A stretch of 64,000 nt of DNA from Kitasatospora aureofaciens. Lineage in GTDB: Bacteria; Actinomycetota; Actinomycetes; Streptomycetales; Streptomycetaceae. Location: positions 20,526-84,525 of the forward strand of contig NZ_JPRF03000037.1 in assembly GCF_001188955.3 (NCBI RefSeq), written 5' to 3'. Below are positions 13,856-22,140 of this stretch, in pieces. Below the pieces are notes generated by a model, which worked only from the letters and a program-made list of their open reading frames with translations, searched no databases and was not told where the DNA came from. A program made the position numbers and the translations under genes. Each line of letters starts with the position of its first letter. Position 1 is the stretch's first letter.

Positions 13856-16117
13856 TCAGTTCTTCCAGCGCGGCTTGCGGTCGTCGCGGTTGAAGCCGCC
13901 GCCGTTGAAGCCGCCGCGGTCACGGTCGAAACCGCCGCGGTCACGGTTGAAGCCACCGCGGTCGGACTGCGGACGGCCGCCGGAGCGGTGGTCGTCACGG
14001 CGCGAGAACGGACGGCTGCTGCTGCCGCCGCGCTCGTCACGGTCCCGGCCGAAGGACGGGCGGTCGCCGAAGGAGCGGGCCGGACGGTCGCCGAAGGAGC
14101 GGCCGCCGCGGTCGTCGCGGTCGCGGTTGAAGCCACCGCGGTCGCCGCGGTCGTCACGGTTGAAACCGCCCGAGCGACGGTCGTCACGGTCACGGCCGGC
14201 ACCGAAGCCACCACGGTCGCGGTTGAAGCCACCGCGCTCGCCGCGGTCCTCACGGTTGAAACCGCCCGAGCGACGGTCGTCACGGTCACGGCCGGCACCG
14301 AAGCCACCACGGTCGCGGTTGAAGCCACCGCGCTCGCCGCGGTCCTCACGGTTGAAACCGCCCGAGCGGCGGTCGTCACGGTCACGGCCGGCACCGAAGC
14401 CACCGGAACGGCGGTCGTCACGGTCGCGGCCGCCGAAGCCACCGGAACGGCGGTCGTCGCGGTCGCGGTCGCGGTCGCGGCTGAAGGCCGGACGCTCGGT
14501 GCGCGCCTCGCGGTACGACGGGGTGCGCTCCTCGGCCTGCGGCGCGGCGGCGGCCGGAGCCTCCGCAGCGGCCGGGGCGTCGGCCGGGGCGGTCTCCTCG
14601 CCGGCCTCGGCGGACGCGGCCGGGGCCTCGTCCTCGATGCCCAGCTCGACCCGCTCGCGCGCCGCACGGGCGGCCAGGCGGTCGGCCTCCTCGCGCAGCT
14701 CGGTGGCGCGGCGCTGCGCGCGCTCCAGCTGGCGGGTCATGTCGGCGAGCTCGCGCTCGGCGGCACCGGCGATGTTCGCGGCGCTCTCGGCCTGCACCTC
14801 GGTGAGCGAGCGGGCGCCGGTGATCTTGGCGACCTCGGCGTCGAAGGCGTGGTCCAGGATGTGGCGGCTGGCGTCGACGCCCGCGTCCTCCATCAGGCGG
14901 AAGACGCCGCGGCGCTGGTGCGGCAGCACCAGGGTGACGACGGCACCGGAGCGGCCGGCGCGCGCGGTGCGGCCGGAGCGGTGCAGGTAGTCCTTGTGGT
15001 CACCGGCCGGGTCCACGTTGAGGACCAGGTCGATGCCGTCGACGTGGATGCCGCGGGCGGCGACGTCGGTGGCGACGACGACGTTGACGTAGCCGTCCTT
15101 GAAGTCGCCGAGGACGCGGGTGCGGGCGCCCTGGGTCATGCCGCCGTGCAGCGCGTCGGCCTTCACACCGGCCTCGATCAGCTGCTCGGCGACGCGGTCG
15201 GCGCCCATCTGGGTGCGGACGAAGATGATCGTGCGGCCCTTGCGGGCGGCGATCGCGTTGGTGATCGGCGCCTTGTCCTTGGGCTTCACCACGAGGATGT
15301 GGTGGGTCATGGTCGTGACGGCGCCGGCCGACGGGTCGACCTCGTGGGTGACCGGGTTCTTCAGGTAGCGCTTCACCAGGGTGTCGATCTCGTTCTCCAG
15401 GGTGGCGGAGAACAGCAGGCGCTGGCCGCCGGCCGGCACCTGGTCGAGGATCTCGGTGACCTCGGGCAGGAAGCCCATGTCGGCCATCTGGTCGGCCTCG
15501 TCGAGGACGACGGTCTTGACGTCGTCCAGCTTGGCCGAGCCGCGGTTCAGCAGGTCGCGCAGACGGCCGGGGGTGGCGACCAGGATGTCGACGCCGCGCT
15601 CCAGCGCGTAGATCTGGTTCGACATCGAGGTGCCGCCGCAGACGACCTTGAGGCGCAGGCCGAGCACCGAGCCGAACGGCTCCAGGGCGTCGGCGACCTG
15701 CATGGCCAGCTCGCGGGTCGGGACCAGGATCAGACCGCGGGGGTGCTTGGCGCGGGTGCGCTCGCCGTCGGCGAGGCGGGTCAGCAGCGGCAGGCCGAAG
15801 CTCAGGGTCTTGCCGGAGCCGGTGCGGCCACGGCCCAGCACGTCCTTGCCGGCCAGGGCGTCCGGGATGGTCGCGGCCTGGATCGGGAACGGGGTGGTGA
15901 CGCCACGCTTGGCGAGGGCACGGACGACGTCGTCGTGCAGGCCCAGGTCACCGAAGGTGATGGTGGGCTCGGTCGCCTCGGCCGTCTCCTCGAGGGTCTC
16001 GGCGGTGATCTCCTCGGCCGACTCGGCGGCCTCGGTGATCAGATCGGTGGAGTCGGTGACATCGGCGGCGGCCTCGTTCGCGGGCATGGCGAAGCGGGCG
16101 TCGTCAACGAGAGACAT
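13856..16117 (-). CDS. DEAD-box ATP-dependent RNA helicase with C-terminal RGG repeats
   Basis: A 753-residue RNA helicase. Residues 1-50 are an acidic leader. The helicase core then has the Q motif (TTPFPIQ), Walker A GRTGSGKT at 97-104, PTRELA, DEAD at 206-209, SAT at 237-239 and HRSGRTARAG near 370. After a coiled Ala/Glu/Arg linker (about 450-540), the last 200 residues are RGG/RDRDD repeats, a disordered RNA-binding tail like those of cold-shock or ribosome-assembly helicases. The ATG at 16117 follows GGAAGG; an ATG 30 bases upstream lacks a better site. It is likely a RhlE/DeaD-type factor for mRNA turnover or ribosome biogenesis. Downstream is an 18-base terminator. Confidence 0.95.
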   Translation of the reverse strand: MSLVDDARFAMPANEAAADVTDSTDLITEAAESAEEITAETLEETAEATEPTITFGDLGLHDDVVRALAKRGVTTPFPIQAATIPDALAGKDVLGRGRTGSGKTLSFGLPLLTRLADGERTRAKHPRGLILVPTRELAMQVADALEPFGSVLGLRLKVVCGGTSMSNQIYALERGVDILVATPGRLRDLLNRGSAKLDDVKTVVLDEADQMADMGFLPEVTEILDQVPAGGQRLLFSATLENEIDTLVKRYLKNPVTHEVDPSAGAVTTMTHHILVVKPKDKAPITNAIAARKGRTIIFVRTQMGADRVAEQLIEAGVKADALHGGMTQGARTRVLGDFKDGYVNVVVATDVAARGIHVDGIDLVLNVDPAGDHKDYLHRSGRTARAGRSGAVVTLVLPHQRRGVFRLMEDAGVDASRHILDHAFDAEVAKITGARSLTEVQAESAANIAGAAERELADMTRQLERAQRRATELREEADRLAARAARERVELGIEDEAPAASAEAGEETAPADAPAAAEAPAAAAPQAEERTPSYREARTERPAFSRDRDRDRDDRRSGGFGGRDRDDRRSGGFGAGRDRDDRRSGGFNREDRGERGGFNRDRGGFGAGRDRDDRRSGGFNREDRGERGGFNRDRGGFGAGRDRDDRRSGGFNRDDRGDRGGFNRDRDDRGGRSFGDRPARSFGDRPSFGRDRDERGGSSSRPFSRRDDHRSGGRPQSDRGGFNRDRGGFDRDRGGFNGGGFNRDDRKPRWKN
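14125..14420. repeat. In-gene 96-base tandem repeat encoding RGG units
   Basis: Within the helicase tail a block of about 96 bases, encoding GFNREDRGERGGFNRDRG plus GFGAGRDRDDRRSG, is repeated with two almost perfect copies and a diverged third. The near-identity at DNA level points to recent expansion. Confidence 0.85.
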
Positions 16118-16312
16118 GCAAAACCTTCCGGAAGTGGCACGCGCCAAAGTCCGGGGTTCTGTTTCACAACCGCCTCTATGCGGTCAGCCACGGATCGCCG
16201 GAACGCGCCAAGGGCGCCAGTTGGGAATAGGGCGCCAGTCAAATGGATCAAACGAACGATCTACCACCATAGACGACCCTCGGGAACAGAGGCAAATGCC
16301 CAGGCCAGTCCG

Positions 16313-16996
16313 CTAGTGCGCACCCGCATGAGGGCTCGGGGCCGAGGAACCGGAGCTGCCGGAGGAGGGGTCCGGGACAGGCGGGACGGTGGCGGCGGGC
16401 GTGGTGCGCTCGGGCTCGGGGGTGCCGGACGGGTGGCCGCTCGGAGTGGCCGACGGAGTGCCGGAACCGCCGCCGGAGCGGCCCTCGCCGGTGCCGCCGG
16501 TGCCGCCGGTGCCCGTCGAACCGCCGCCCGAGCTGCCACCGGGGTGCGGCACGGGGCTGGAATTCGCGCCGCCCGCCGAGGCGTTGCCGCCCGGCGCGCT
16601 CTCGGGAGCGGGCGCCCCCGGCACCGGGACCACGCCGGCCACCGGGCCGTTCACGCCGGGCGTGAGCTCGCCCGGCGCGGCGGTCGCGGCCCCGGCCGGC
16701 GCATTCTCGGCCTGCAGGCCCCCCTGGTGCTCCGCGCGCCCCGACGCACCCCCCGGGTGCCCGGCGCCCGGCGAGGCCGAGGGACCGCCCGACGCCCCGG
16801 GCCGACCCGCCGGACCGGCCTGCCCGACCGGAGCCACCCCGCCGTGCTTCTCCTCCGCCGCCGGACCGACCGACATGCACCCCGTCAGCCCCAGCCCGGC
16901 CACCGCCAGCACCGCCGCCGCCCGCACCGCGCGCGACCGCAGCGCGACCGCCTCCCGCACCGCCGCTTCCGATCCCACCGCCCGCACCGAAGCCAC
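16313..16996 (-). CDS. Low-complexity secreted lipoprotein
   Basis: From GTG 16996, nine to ten bases after AGGAG, the protein has about 227 residues; a GTG at 17005 is possible but too close to that site. The N-terminus ends in AVLAVAGLGLTGC, a lipobox whose cysteine would be lipidated. The mature part is almost entirely Gly, Ser, Pro, Ala and Thr with runs such as GGTGGTG and TPSATPSGHPSG, so it is probably a disordered surface lipoprotein. No enzymatic domain is seen. Confidence 0.65.
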   Translation of the reverse strand: MASVRAVGSEAAVREAVALRSRAVRAAAVLAVAGLGLTGCMSVGPAAEEKHGGVAPVGQAGPAGRPGASGGPSASPGAGHPGGASGRAEHQGGLQAENAPAGAATAAPGELTPGVNGPVAGVVPVPGAPAPESAPGGNASAGGANSSPVPHPGGSSGGGSTGTGGTGGTGEGRSGGGSGTPSATPSGHPSGTPEPERTTPAATVPPVPDPSSGSSGSSAPSPHAGAH

Positions 16997-17163
16997 CGCG
17001 CTCACTCTCCTGCCGCCCCACCCGGGCCGCCCACTGGCGCGCGGCCGCTTTCGGTGCCCAACGCGCGCCGGGCCCGCGGGACACGGTTCGGTACGGCAGT
17101 TCTCCGCCGCCACGGCACGCCGAAACCCCCGGACCCCGGCTCCGGAACCCCGGCCCCAAAACC

Positions 17164-17538
17164 TCAGCCCCAGATGGCCGAGGCCAGCTCCGCCCCCGCG
17201 TACACCGCGGTCAGCCCGGCCGCCAGGCTCCCGGCCACGTTCGCCAGCGCGTACCGCCCGGCACCGGACTCGGCCAGCCGCAGCGTCTCGTACGAGAAGG
17301 TCGAGTACGTGGTCAGCGCCCCGCAGAAGCCCGTGCCGACCAGCAGTTGGACGTGCGAGGAGGCCGCGCCGGCCGTCACCGCCCCGGCCAGCAGACCGAG
17401 CACCAGGCAGCCGAACACGTTCACCGTGAAGGTGCCCCACGGGAACACCGAGTCGTGCCGGGACTGCACCGCCCGGTCGGTCAGGTACCGCAGCGGCGCG
17501 CCGGCCACCGCACCCGCCACCACCAGCAGCCAGTTCAC
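17164..17538 (-). CDS. crcB: Fluoride channel CrcB/Fluc (second copy)
   Basis: A 124-residue membrane protein with four hydrophobic helices. It carries the Fluc signatures GTFTVNVFGCLVLG (pore asparagine) and GFCGALTTYSTFSYE (TTYSTFS phenylalanine-box region). It exports fluoride as a dual-topology dimer or heterodimer. The GTG start overlaps the upstream DUF190 stop by GTGA. It is the third gene of crcB-DUF190-crcB, so the two Fluc proteins may pair as a heterodimer. Confidence 0.93.
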   Translation of the reverse strand: MNWLLVVAGAVAGAPLRYLTDRAVQSRHDSVFPWGTFTVNVFGCLVLGLLAGAVTAGAASSHVQLLVGTGFCGALTTYSTFSYETLRLAESGAGRYALANVAGSLAAGLTAVYAGAELASAIWG

Positions 17539-17891
17539 CCCCCGCCCCCGCCCGCACCCCGGCCCCGGTAGTGCACGACCTCGCAGCGGTCCAGCAGCAC
17601 CAGGCCCTCCGCGACCAGTTCCTCCAGCTGCGGCAGGAACGCCCGCACCCGGTCCTCCTCGTCCACGATCACCACCGCCACCGGCAGGTCCTCGCTCAGC
17701 GACAGCAGCCGCGCGGTGTGCACCAGCGAGGAGGCGCCGAACCCCTCGATCCCGCGGAACACGCTCGCTCCGGCCAGTCCGGCCGCCCGCGCGCGGTGCA
17801 CGATCTCGCTGTACAGCGGGCGGTGGTGCCAGGTGTCGCTCTCACCCACCAGCACGGTCAGCCGCAGCGCCGGCCCGCCCAGCCGGCTCAC
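17535..17891 (-). CDS. DUF190 family protein
   Basis: A 118-residue protein. The core LTVLVGESDTWHHRPLYSEIVHRARAAGLAGASVFRGIEGFG is diagnostic of DUF190 (PF02641), a PII-like ferredoxin-fold family commonly adjacent to crcB. The GTG at 17891 overlaps the upstream crcB stop by GTGA, and its own stop overlaps the next crcB start. It presumably senses a ligand and modulates the channel; this is inferred from conserved linkage. Confidence 0.92.
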   Translation of the reverse strand: MSRLGGPALRLTVLVGESDTWHHRPLYSEIVHRARAAGLAGASVFRGIEGFGASSLVHTARLLSLSEDLPVAVVIVDEEDRVRAFLPQLEELVAEGLVLLDRCEVVHYRGRGAGGGGG

Positions 17892-18370
17892 CGGGCACCG
17901 CCGCGGTGGATCACGCGCCGCGTCAGCGCCGCCGCCGCCCACACCGCGCCGAGCGCGCCCACCAGGGTCAGCCCCAGGTACGCCAGCCCGGGCCCGGGCC
18001 GCCCGGCCTCCAACAGCCGGCGGATGTCCACCGAGTACGTCGAGAAGGTGGTGAACCCGCCCAGCACCCCGGTGCCGAAGAACGGCCGCAGCAGCGGGTG
18101 CGCCGGACGCCCCTCGGTGACCGCCACCAGGAACACCCCGATCACCGCGCAGCCGAACACGTTGATCAACAGCGTCGTCCACGGGAAGGCCGACGGCCCG
18201 GTCTGCCAGCCCAGCCCGGCCGCGTACCGCGCCACCGCGCCGATCGCCCCGCCCACCGCGACCACCGCCACCGCCGGCCCTTGCCCGCGCAGCACCGACG
18301 GCCATCCGCCCACCGGCGCCGGCGTGCTCTCCACCGTGTCCTCCGAGGTCGTCACGAACCCATCAAACAC
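17888..18370 (-). CDS. crcB: Fluoride channel CrcB/Fluc (first copy)
   Basis: A 160-residue membrane protein with a 30-residue polar N-terminal extension, then GAIGAVARY, FPWTTLLINVFGC and GTGVLGGFTTFSTYSVD, the Fluc pore motifs. A GTG seven codons in (VTTSEDT) is an alternative start. It is the first gene of the crcB-DUF190-crcB operon. No fluoride-riboswitch fold could be recognised in the short spacer upstream. Confidence 0.92.
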   Translation of the reverse strand: MFDGFVTTSEDTVESTPAPVGGWPSVLRGQGPAVAVVAVGGAIGAVARYAAGLGWQTGPSAFPWTTLLINVFGCAVIGVFLVAVTEGRPAHPLLRPFFGTGVLGGFTTFSTYSVDIRRLLEAGRPGPGLAYLGLTLVGALGAVWAAAALTRRVIHRGGAR

Positions 18371-18425
18371 CGCTGTTCGCTGCCTGGCACACCGTCACCC
18401 GAGACCCGACAATGATCCGGTGGAA

Positions 18426-18767
18426 ATGACCCGGGAAGAGTTCGAAACGCTGGTCGGCGACGCCCTGGACCGGATTCCCCCGCACCTCGCGGCCATGATG
18501 GACAACGTCGCGGTCTTCGTCGAGGACGAACCCGACCCGAGCGACCCGGAGCTCCTCGGCCTCTACGAGGGCACCCCGCTCACCGAGCGCGGCGAGTGGT
18601 ACGCGGGCGTCCTGCCCGACCGGATCCTGATCTACCGCGGCCCCACCCTGCGGCACTGCGAGACCCGCGAGCAGGTCGTCGAGGAGGTCCGCACCACCGT
18701 CATCCACGAGGTCGCCCACCACTTCGGCTTCGACGACCACGAGCTCGACGAACTCGGCTGGTCCTGA
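18426..18767 (+). CDS. Zincin-like metallopeptidase family protein
   Basis: A 113-residue protein with the zinc-binding motif HEVAH at 94-98 followed by HFGFDDHELDELGW, matching the small zincin-like family PF06262 (TTHA0227-type). The acidic N-terminal half (VEDEPDPSDPELLGLYEG) is conserved in this family. A GTG two codons upstream is an alternative start. It is divergent from the crcB operon. The substrate is unknown. Confidence 0.9.
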   Translation: MTREEFETLVGDALDRIPPHLAAMMDNVAVFVEDEPDPSDPELLGLYEGTPLTERGEWYAGVLPDRILIYRGPTLRHCETREQVVEEVRTTVIHEVAHHFGFDDHELDELGWS

Positions 18768-18868
18768 CCCCCGCCCCACCCGGCCCAAACCCGTTTTGGC
18801 GATCCGCCCCGCATCCCATATGCTTCTCGACGTCCCCGGAACGCTGGAAACAGCCGGACGGGCCGCAA

Positions 18869-18941
18869 GCCCTCATCGTCTAGTGGCCCAGGACGCCGCC
18901 CTTTCAAGGCGGTAGCACGGGTTCGAATCCCGTTGGGGGCA
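18869..18941 (+). tRNA. tRNA-Glu (UUC)
   Basis: Full cloverleaf of 73 bases: acceptor GCCCTCA pairs with TGGGGGC (one T-G pair), anticodon loop CTTTCAA gives UUC, T-loop GTTCGAATC, discriminator A. It is first of a three-tRNA cluster. Confidence 0.96.
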
Positions 18942-18996
18942 CGCAGTACCGTAGTAAAGTGCAGTGCCGCAAGACCTTAGTGGTTCGCCACTACCA

Positions 18997-19070
18997 GGTC
19001 CCGTGGAGCAGTTGGTTAGCTCGCCACCCTGTCAAGGTGGAGGTCGCGGGTTCAAGTCCCGTCGGGATCG
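18997..19070 (+). tRNA. tRNA-Asp (GUC), first copy
   Basis: Acceptor GGTCCCG/CGGGATC, anticodon loop CTGTCAA (GUC), T-loop GTTCAAGTC, discriminator G; 74 bases. It is identical over its whole length to the copy at 38630-38703. Confidence 0.96.
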
Positions 19071-19098
19071 CTCCGTCTCGCAAGAGACGGCGCAGTAC

Positions 19099-19172
19099 GG
19101 CCAGGTAGCTCAGTTGGTACGAGCGTCCGCCTGAAAAGCGGAAGGTCGCCGGTTCGACCCCGGCCCTGGCCA
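19099..19172 (+). tRNA. tRNA-Phe (GAA)
   Basis: Acceptor GGCCAGG/CCTGGCC, anticodon loop CTGAAAA (GAA), T-loop GTTCGACCC, discriminator A; 74 bases. It is last of the Glu-Asp-Phe cluster and is followed by a terminator hairpin. Confidence 0.96.
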
Positions 19173-19191
19173 CATCGCCTGAAAAGGCATG

Positions 19192-19225
19192 ATGCCCTCG
19201 AAGCAGCTCGCTTCGGGGGCATTTT
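19192..19225 (+). terminator. Rho-independent terminator of the tRNA cluster
   Basis: Arms 19192-19204 and 19210-19222 form a 13-base stem (one T-G pair) with a five-base loop and a following TTTT. Confidence 0.88.
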
Positions 19226-19446
19226 CGTGTCGTTTGACGCCAACGGGACGGCGGACGGTCACCCTCCTTCCGCCCGACAGCGAGTACCGACAGTTCTGGA
19301 CCGGGGGCCACTGACACGCTGCCCTCGCCGCCGATGCGACGCGCCCGGCGTGCCAAGCTCCCACCCCGGGTCCGGGAGCTACGAGGTGACCTCACCACCG
19401 AGGGCGGCGCACGCCGCCCTGCTCGAGCCCTTGGGGCGGTCCCCGG

Positions 19447-21870
19447 TCACCGGCCGGCCAGCAACGCGCCCGCCAGCGACTGGGCGGTGCCCGGTCCCTG
19501 GCCGCGGCGCGGTCGCGCTCCGGACAGCGACGGCATGCGCTTGGGAGCGCGTTCCTGGCGGGCCTTCTCGATGACCGTCGTCCCGGTCTCCGCCTCCAGC
19601 ACGGGGGCGTAGCCGGCAGCCCGAAGCGCGGCAAGGGTTGCCTCGGGATCGGCGGTACTGATCAGCACGGTCGGCGCGATCCTCCGCAACCCGAGCTTGG
19701 ACAGCGCACGAGCCGCGGCGAGCTCCGACACCAGTGACTCGTCGTCGGAGCGGATGCAGCAGGCGGAGCGCACCACTCGCATCCGGCCGTGGGTACGCGC
19801 GGTGTCCTTGACCAGGTACTCCAGGGGCTGCGGAAGCGGCCGTCCGCCCTCGGAGACGTCGGCCAGCCGAGCCAGCAGGTCGGCGGCGTCCAATCCGGAG
19901 TCCAGCGCCCGGCGGACCGCCGCAGGGGTGATCCGCCACACCACGGCACGGCCCTCCGACTCCCGGTCCGCACAGGCGGCCAGCAGGTCGGTCAGCTCTG
20001 ATGCGGCGGCTCCGGCGACCACGGCCGTAAGGTCCGCCTGGAACCGGGCGGTGGTCTGCGGCGCGGGCAGCAGGGCGTCCAGGGCCGCGGACAACCGCCG
20101 AACCGCGTCGTCCAGAGCAGGACGGTCGCGCAGTGCCGGCCCGGCGCCCGGGACGGCGGGGAAGTGGCGGTGTGCACCCGCCCTCAGGAACCCGAGCACG
20201 GCGTGCCCGAGCGAAGTCAGCGCTCCGTGGGCGACGACCCCGAGCAGCTCCGCCTCCGCCAGGGTCGCCTCGACCCGCTCAGTCTCCCCCGCACCCTGGG
20301 TGAGGGCGGTGGGGCGGAACCAGGCCGCCGTAGCGATGAGGGCGGCGAGAGCGGTCGCCCGCCCGCGAGCGGACTTGCCGGTGGCGACTCCGTGTCCGGC
20401 CGGAAGGGTGGCGAGGGCCTCCAGCACGGCATGGCGCAGATCGACGGCCTCGCCGTCCTCCGGCGCGGTCAGCGCGACTGGGGTGTCATTCTCGTCCGGC
20501 CAATGGCTGAACACCTCGGGCACCACCGCCCAGGTGGCGACGAACGGCAGCAGCCGCCGAGCGGGTGGAGCCGCCAGCCACTCGTCGTACCGCTCGGTGG
20601 GCAGCATCCGGGCAGGTGGCTGGGATTCCGGCCGACGCGCGCGGCCCCGTCCTCTCGCCGGGGCCTCCGGCTCCTCGGCGCAAGGGGCGATCAGGTCCGC
20701 GTTGTTCGCCAGGTCGAGCCACAGTCGGGCTTGTTCCTCCGGCATGCCGACCGCCTTCGCCAGCCGGCGGGTGTCCCGGACCGCGATTCCGCCCGCCTTG
20801 CGGACAGCCGGCGGTTGCACGGCCACCTGGCGGAGCATCAGCTCGACCCGGGAGGCCGCCTCGGCCAACGCCGCCTGTGCCTGGCTCTCGACTGCACCGT
20901 CCGGGATCTCCACCGTGCCCCCGACCGGAGGCGGGACGGACAGGTAGCTCGGCGCGCGGTCGTGGTCGCGCAACGCGTCAGCCGCCTCGCGCGGCAGTTC
21001 CACCAGGTCCTCATCCACCGGAACGACCAGGCCGCGAGCGGCCAGCCAGTCCGTGCCGGGATCTCCCGAGCCGCCTTCCCGGAAGGTGAACTTGCCTCCG
21101 GAGCCCGGGTAGAAGCCGCCGCCGTACCGCGAGACGAAGCAGTGCGTGCGCAGCAGTGGCGGGCCCGGAACCAGTTTGTCCAACAGGTCCAAGGCCGCGG
21201 GCGGCGCCTCGGCGGCCATGGCGCGCACACGCTTCGCATCCCTGAGCACGTCCACGATCTGCCGCTGCGCCTCGTCTCGAGTCCGCGCCTTCGCGAGCCC
21301 CAGCCCCTGCGCGATCCGGTGAATCTCCGGAGCGTTGAAGGCCTCGGTGAGCAGTTGTTCGGCGGGCCGGCCGTAACCGCCGCCGCCCGCCTGACGGTGG
21401 AACAGGATCGGAACGGTGACCCTGATTCCGGACGAGGGCAGCACCAGGGCCCGCTCGGTCAGCCGGGACAGCGCGGCCTCGGCCGCAGACCGACCCGCGT
21501 CGTCGAGTCGCAGGAATCGGAAGAGCTGGTCCCGGGTCACGGACCGGTCAGCGGGGTCGACCGCAGGCGCGTCGAGGCGCGGCGAACGGCCGCCGTAGCC
21601 CATGAACAGGTGATGGGCGGACGGGACGGCCGGTAGCGGACCGTGCAACCGTTCGGCCAAGGTCGCCACAGCGAAGAGCAGTTGAATGTCCCCGAGACTG
21701 ATCTCGTTCAGCCCCAGGGCCGTCGATTCGTCCGTCAGCAGGTGGCCGGCCAGGTCGGCCAGGCTCGCCACCCTGGCCGCGTGGGGAAGTTCGCGCTGCT
21801 CCAGCAGTTCGGTCAGCTGCGAGGGAGTACGGTCGGCCAGCCAAACAGCGAGGCTTCGTGCTGCTTTCAC
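19447..21870 (-). CDS. Large helicase-associated-domain protein (PF13625 type)
   Basis: About 807 residues. The N-terminus RSLAVWLADRTPSQLTELLEQR and helical winged segments (LLRTHCFVSRYGGGF, ARLWLDLANNADLI) fit the actinobacterial proteins annotated 'helicase-associated domain-containing'. The C-terminal part LEYLVKDTARTHGRMRVVRSACCIRSDD through LRRIAPTVLIST is the XPB/Ssl2-like helicase C-terminal domain. No Walker A or DEAD box is present, so it is not itself a helicase. It probably recruits or regulates XPB-type helicases or DNA repair; this is inference. The GTG start at 21870 has a weak ribosome site. Confidence 0.75.
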   Translation of the reverse strand: MKAARSLAVWLADRTPSQLTELLEQRELPHAARVASLADLAGHLLTDESTALGLNEISLGDIQLLFAVATLAERLHGPLPAVPSAHHLFMGYGGRSPRLDAPAVDPADRSVTRDQLFRFLRLDDAGRSAAEAALSRLTERALVLPSSGIRVTVPILFHRQAGGGGYGRPAEQLLTEAFNAPEIHRIAQGLGLAKARTRDEAQRQIVDVLRDAKRVRAMAAEAPPAALDLLDKLVPGPPLLRTHCFVSRYGGGFYPGSGGKFTFREGGSGDPGTDWLAARGLVVPVDEDLVELPREAADALRDHDRAPSYLSVPPPVGGTVEIPDGAVESQAQAALAEAASRVELMLRQVAVQPPAVRKAGGIAVRDTRRLAKAVGMPEEQARLWLDLANNADLIAPCAEEPEAPARGRGRARRPESQPPARMLPTERYDEWLAAPPARRLLPFVATWAVVPEVFSHWPDENDTPVALTAPEDGEAVDLRHAVLEALATLPAGHGVATGKSARGRATALAALIATAAWFRPTALTQGAGETERVEATLAEAELLGVVAHGALTSLGHAVLGFLRAGAHRHFPAVPGAGPALRDRPALDDAVRRLSAALDALLPAPQTTARFQADLTAVVAGAAASELTDLLAACADRESEGRAVVWRITPAAVRRALDSGLDAADLLARLADVSEGGRPLPQPLEYLVKDTARTHGRMRVVRSACCIRSDDESLVSELAAARALSKLGLRRIAPTVLISTADPEATLAALRAAGYAPVLEAETGTTVIEKARQERAPKRMPSLSGARPRRGQGPGTAQSLAGALLAGR

Positions 21871-22140
21871 CGCACCAAGCGTAGTGAGTCGCCGGCGGGA
21901 ACGGGACCAGAGATGTGAAACAGGGGACCCTGGCACAGCTCGGCCCGCACCCGGCAATGGCACCGGGTGTACGCACTCCCGGCTGGTGAACGCGGTCCGG
22001 TCGAAGCCATCGGCGAGCCCCGCGCGGTCACGACGGAGAATCTCCGGCTCTTCGCGGCAACCTTTTCGACCTCCGCGGCCACTCAGTGCTGTCCGGCCAA
22101 GTGGTTCGGTCAGATGCGACGGCTGAAAGAGAGCACAGAC
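21871..22140. promoter_or_regulatory. Divergent spacer between helicase-associated gene and ricin hydrolase
   Basis: This 270-base spacer must hold promoters for both genes. No convincing hexamer pair, repeat or small gene is visible. Part of it could be N-terminal coding sequence if the ricin-protein gene starts at ATG 22111. Confidence 0.4.

Noticed and set aside
13691..18415. Very long plus-strand open frame over the helicase and crcB genes
   Set aside because: It is antisense to clearly coding minus-strand genes, has Val/Ala/Thr repeats from the RGG codons and no domain; it is a GC-skewed shadow frame.
19447..21870. Active XPB-type helicase
   Set aside because: No Walker A, DEAH box or motif VI was found; only the helicase-associated C-terminal domain is present.
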